Positions 13,681 to 13,973 of a DNA stretch of 13,973 nucleotides are shown one piece after another. Position 1 is the stretch's first letter, and every line of letters begins with the position of its first letter. Location: contig DWXX01000141.1 in NCBI GenBank assembly GCA_019118985.1, positions 1 through 13,973 on the forward strand. Direction: 5' to 3'. The position numbers and the translations under genes were made by a program. The notes under the pieces are model-generated. The model had not been told where the DNA came from, searched no databases, and was given only the letters and a program-made list of their open reading frames with translations. Origin of the DNA: Candidatus Faecalibacterium faecipullorum (lineage in GTDB: Bacteria; Bacillota; Clostridia; Oscillospirales; Ruminococcaceae).

Positions 13681-13944
13681 TTATTTCTGATATATGATTT
13701 TGCGGATGGCCGATACCGATAGAAAATATTTTTTCGCCAACGCCTCCACAGAGGTTCCGTTTTGGAACTCTTCTACGATGCGGCGGTTTCGCTGCTGTAA
13801 TTCCTGTCGGTAGCCGGAAACTTCTCCCCATCGCTTTTGCCGCGCCTGGTCGGTCGGGACATAAAGATAGCCCCCTTGCAGATAGTTTTGCAGCTCCCTG
13901 ACCAGCGCGTCGGGGAGGAGGTCTTTTGCGTTGATGTATTTCAT
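13681..13944 (-). CDS. CD3324-family small putative DNA-binding protein
   Basis: The start is ATG at 13942-13944, with AAGGAGG (complement of 13953-13959) 8 nt upstream. The 87-aa product matches the small CD3324 family of Firmicutes in layout. It has an opening M-K-Y-I-N-A-K-D-L-L-P, then L-Q-N-Y-L-Q-G-G-Y-L-Y-V-P, a basic segment Q-K-R-W-G-E-x-S-G-Y-R with a following R-N-R-R-I, and a C-terminal helix-turn-helix (S-V-E-A-L-A-K-K-Y-F-L-S-V-S-A-I-R-K-I-I). The helix-turn-helix resembles that of Mor-type or short sigma-like regulators, so DNA binding is probable but the target is unknown. It has its own terminator and is probably monocistronic. TTGACG at the right edge (minus strand) could be its -35 but lies too close to the SD, so the true promoter is off the window. 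Confidence 0.85.
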   Translation of the reverse strand: MKYINAKDLLPDALVRELQNYLQGGYLYVPTDQARQKRWGEVSGYRQELQQRNRRIVEEFQNGTSVEALAKKYFLSVSAIRKIIYQK

Positions 13945-13973
13945 GCAGGCTTCCTCCTTGAGATGATCGTCAA

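Overview
The window looks like chromosomal DNA of a GC-rich gut Clostridia lineage, most likely Oscillospiraceae of the Faecalibacterium / Gemmiger / Subdoligranulum type. The signs are strong G/C preference at third codon positions in the left two thirds, Gram-positive SD sequences, SLH-domain and NusG_II proteins, and a CD3324-family protein. The genus is an inference. No rRNA, CRISPR array, integrase or transposase is visible.

Left part (1-9515), GC-rich and tightly packed. It opens with the 3' part of a flavin-dependent fumarate reductase-type gene. The first bases still encode the S-G-A-T motif that ApbE-type transferases load with FMN. A membrane-anchored NusG_II-domain protein follows with a 4-bp stop/start overlap, and the pair ends at a strong intrinsic terminator (2051-2091). 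An extended -10 promoter (about 2181-2208) then leads into a probable six-gene operon: a MacA-like adaptor with two tandem lipoyl/hairpin modules, a MacB-type ATPase, a MacB/FtsX permease, a secreted SLH-domain protein, a ComF-like phosphoribosyltransferase and a small membrane-anchored protein. The first three genes overlap by 4 bp and 1 bp. SLH and ComF overlap by 4 bp if ComF starts at a TTG. A consensus promoter (TTGACA-17-TATAAT) then drives tRNA-Pro(GGG), which has its own hairpin terminator.

Right part (9516-13973), lower in GC and less compact, with an accessory character. It holds a 603-aa protein with a DUF2971/AbiGi-like N-terminal region and a helical, TPR-like C-terminal region. 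On the minus strand there is a lipoprotein gene with a long structured leader, a short remnant of a replication-associated helix-turn-helix gene, a Vat/CatB-like hexapeptide acetyltransferase whose 3' end overlaps that remnant, and a CD3324-family putative DNA-binding protein. Nearly identical terminator hairpins lie on either side of the lipoprotein locus.

The left part suggests cell-envelope functions: extracytosolic flavin-based reduction, and export of a substrate I cannot identify. The right part looks like a turnover region beside a tRNA gene. The least explained elements are the 603-aa protein, the lipoprotein leader, and the link between the SLH protein and the MacAB-like transporter.
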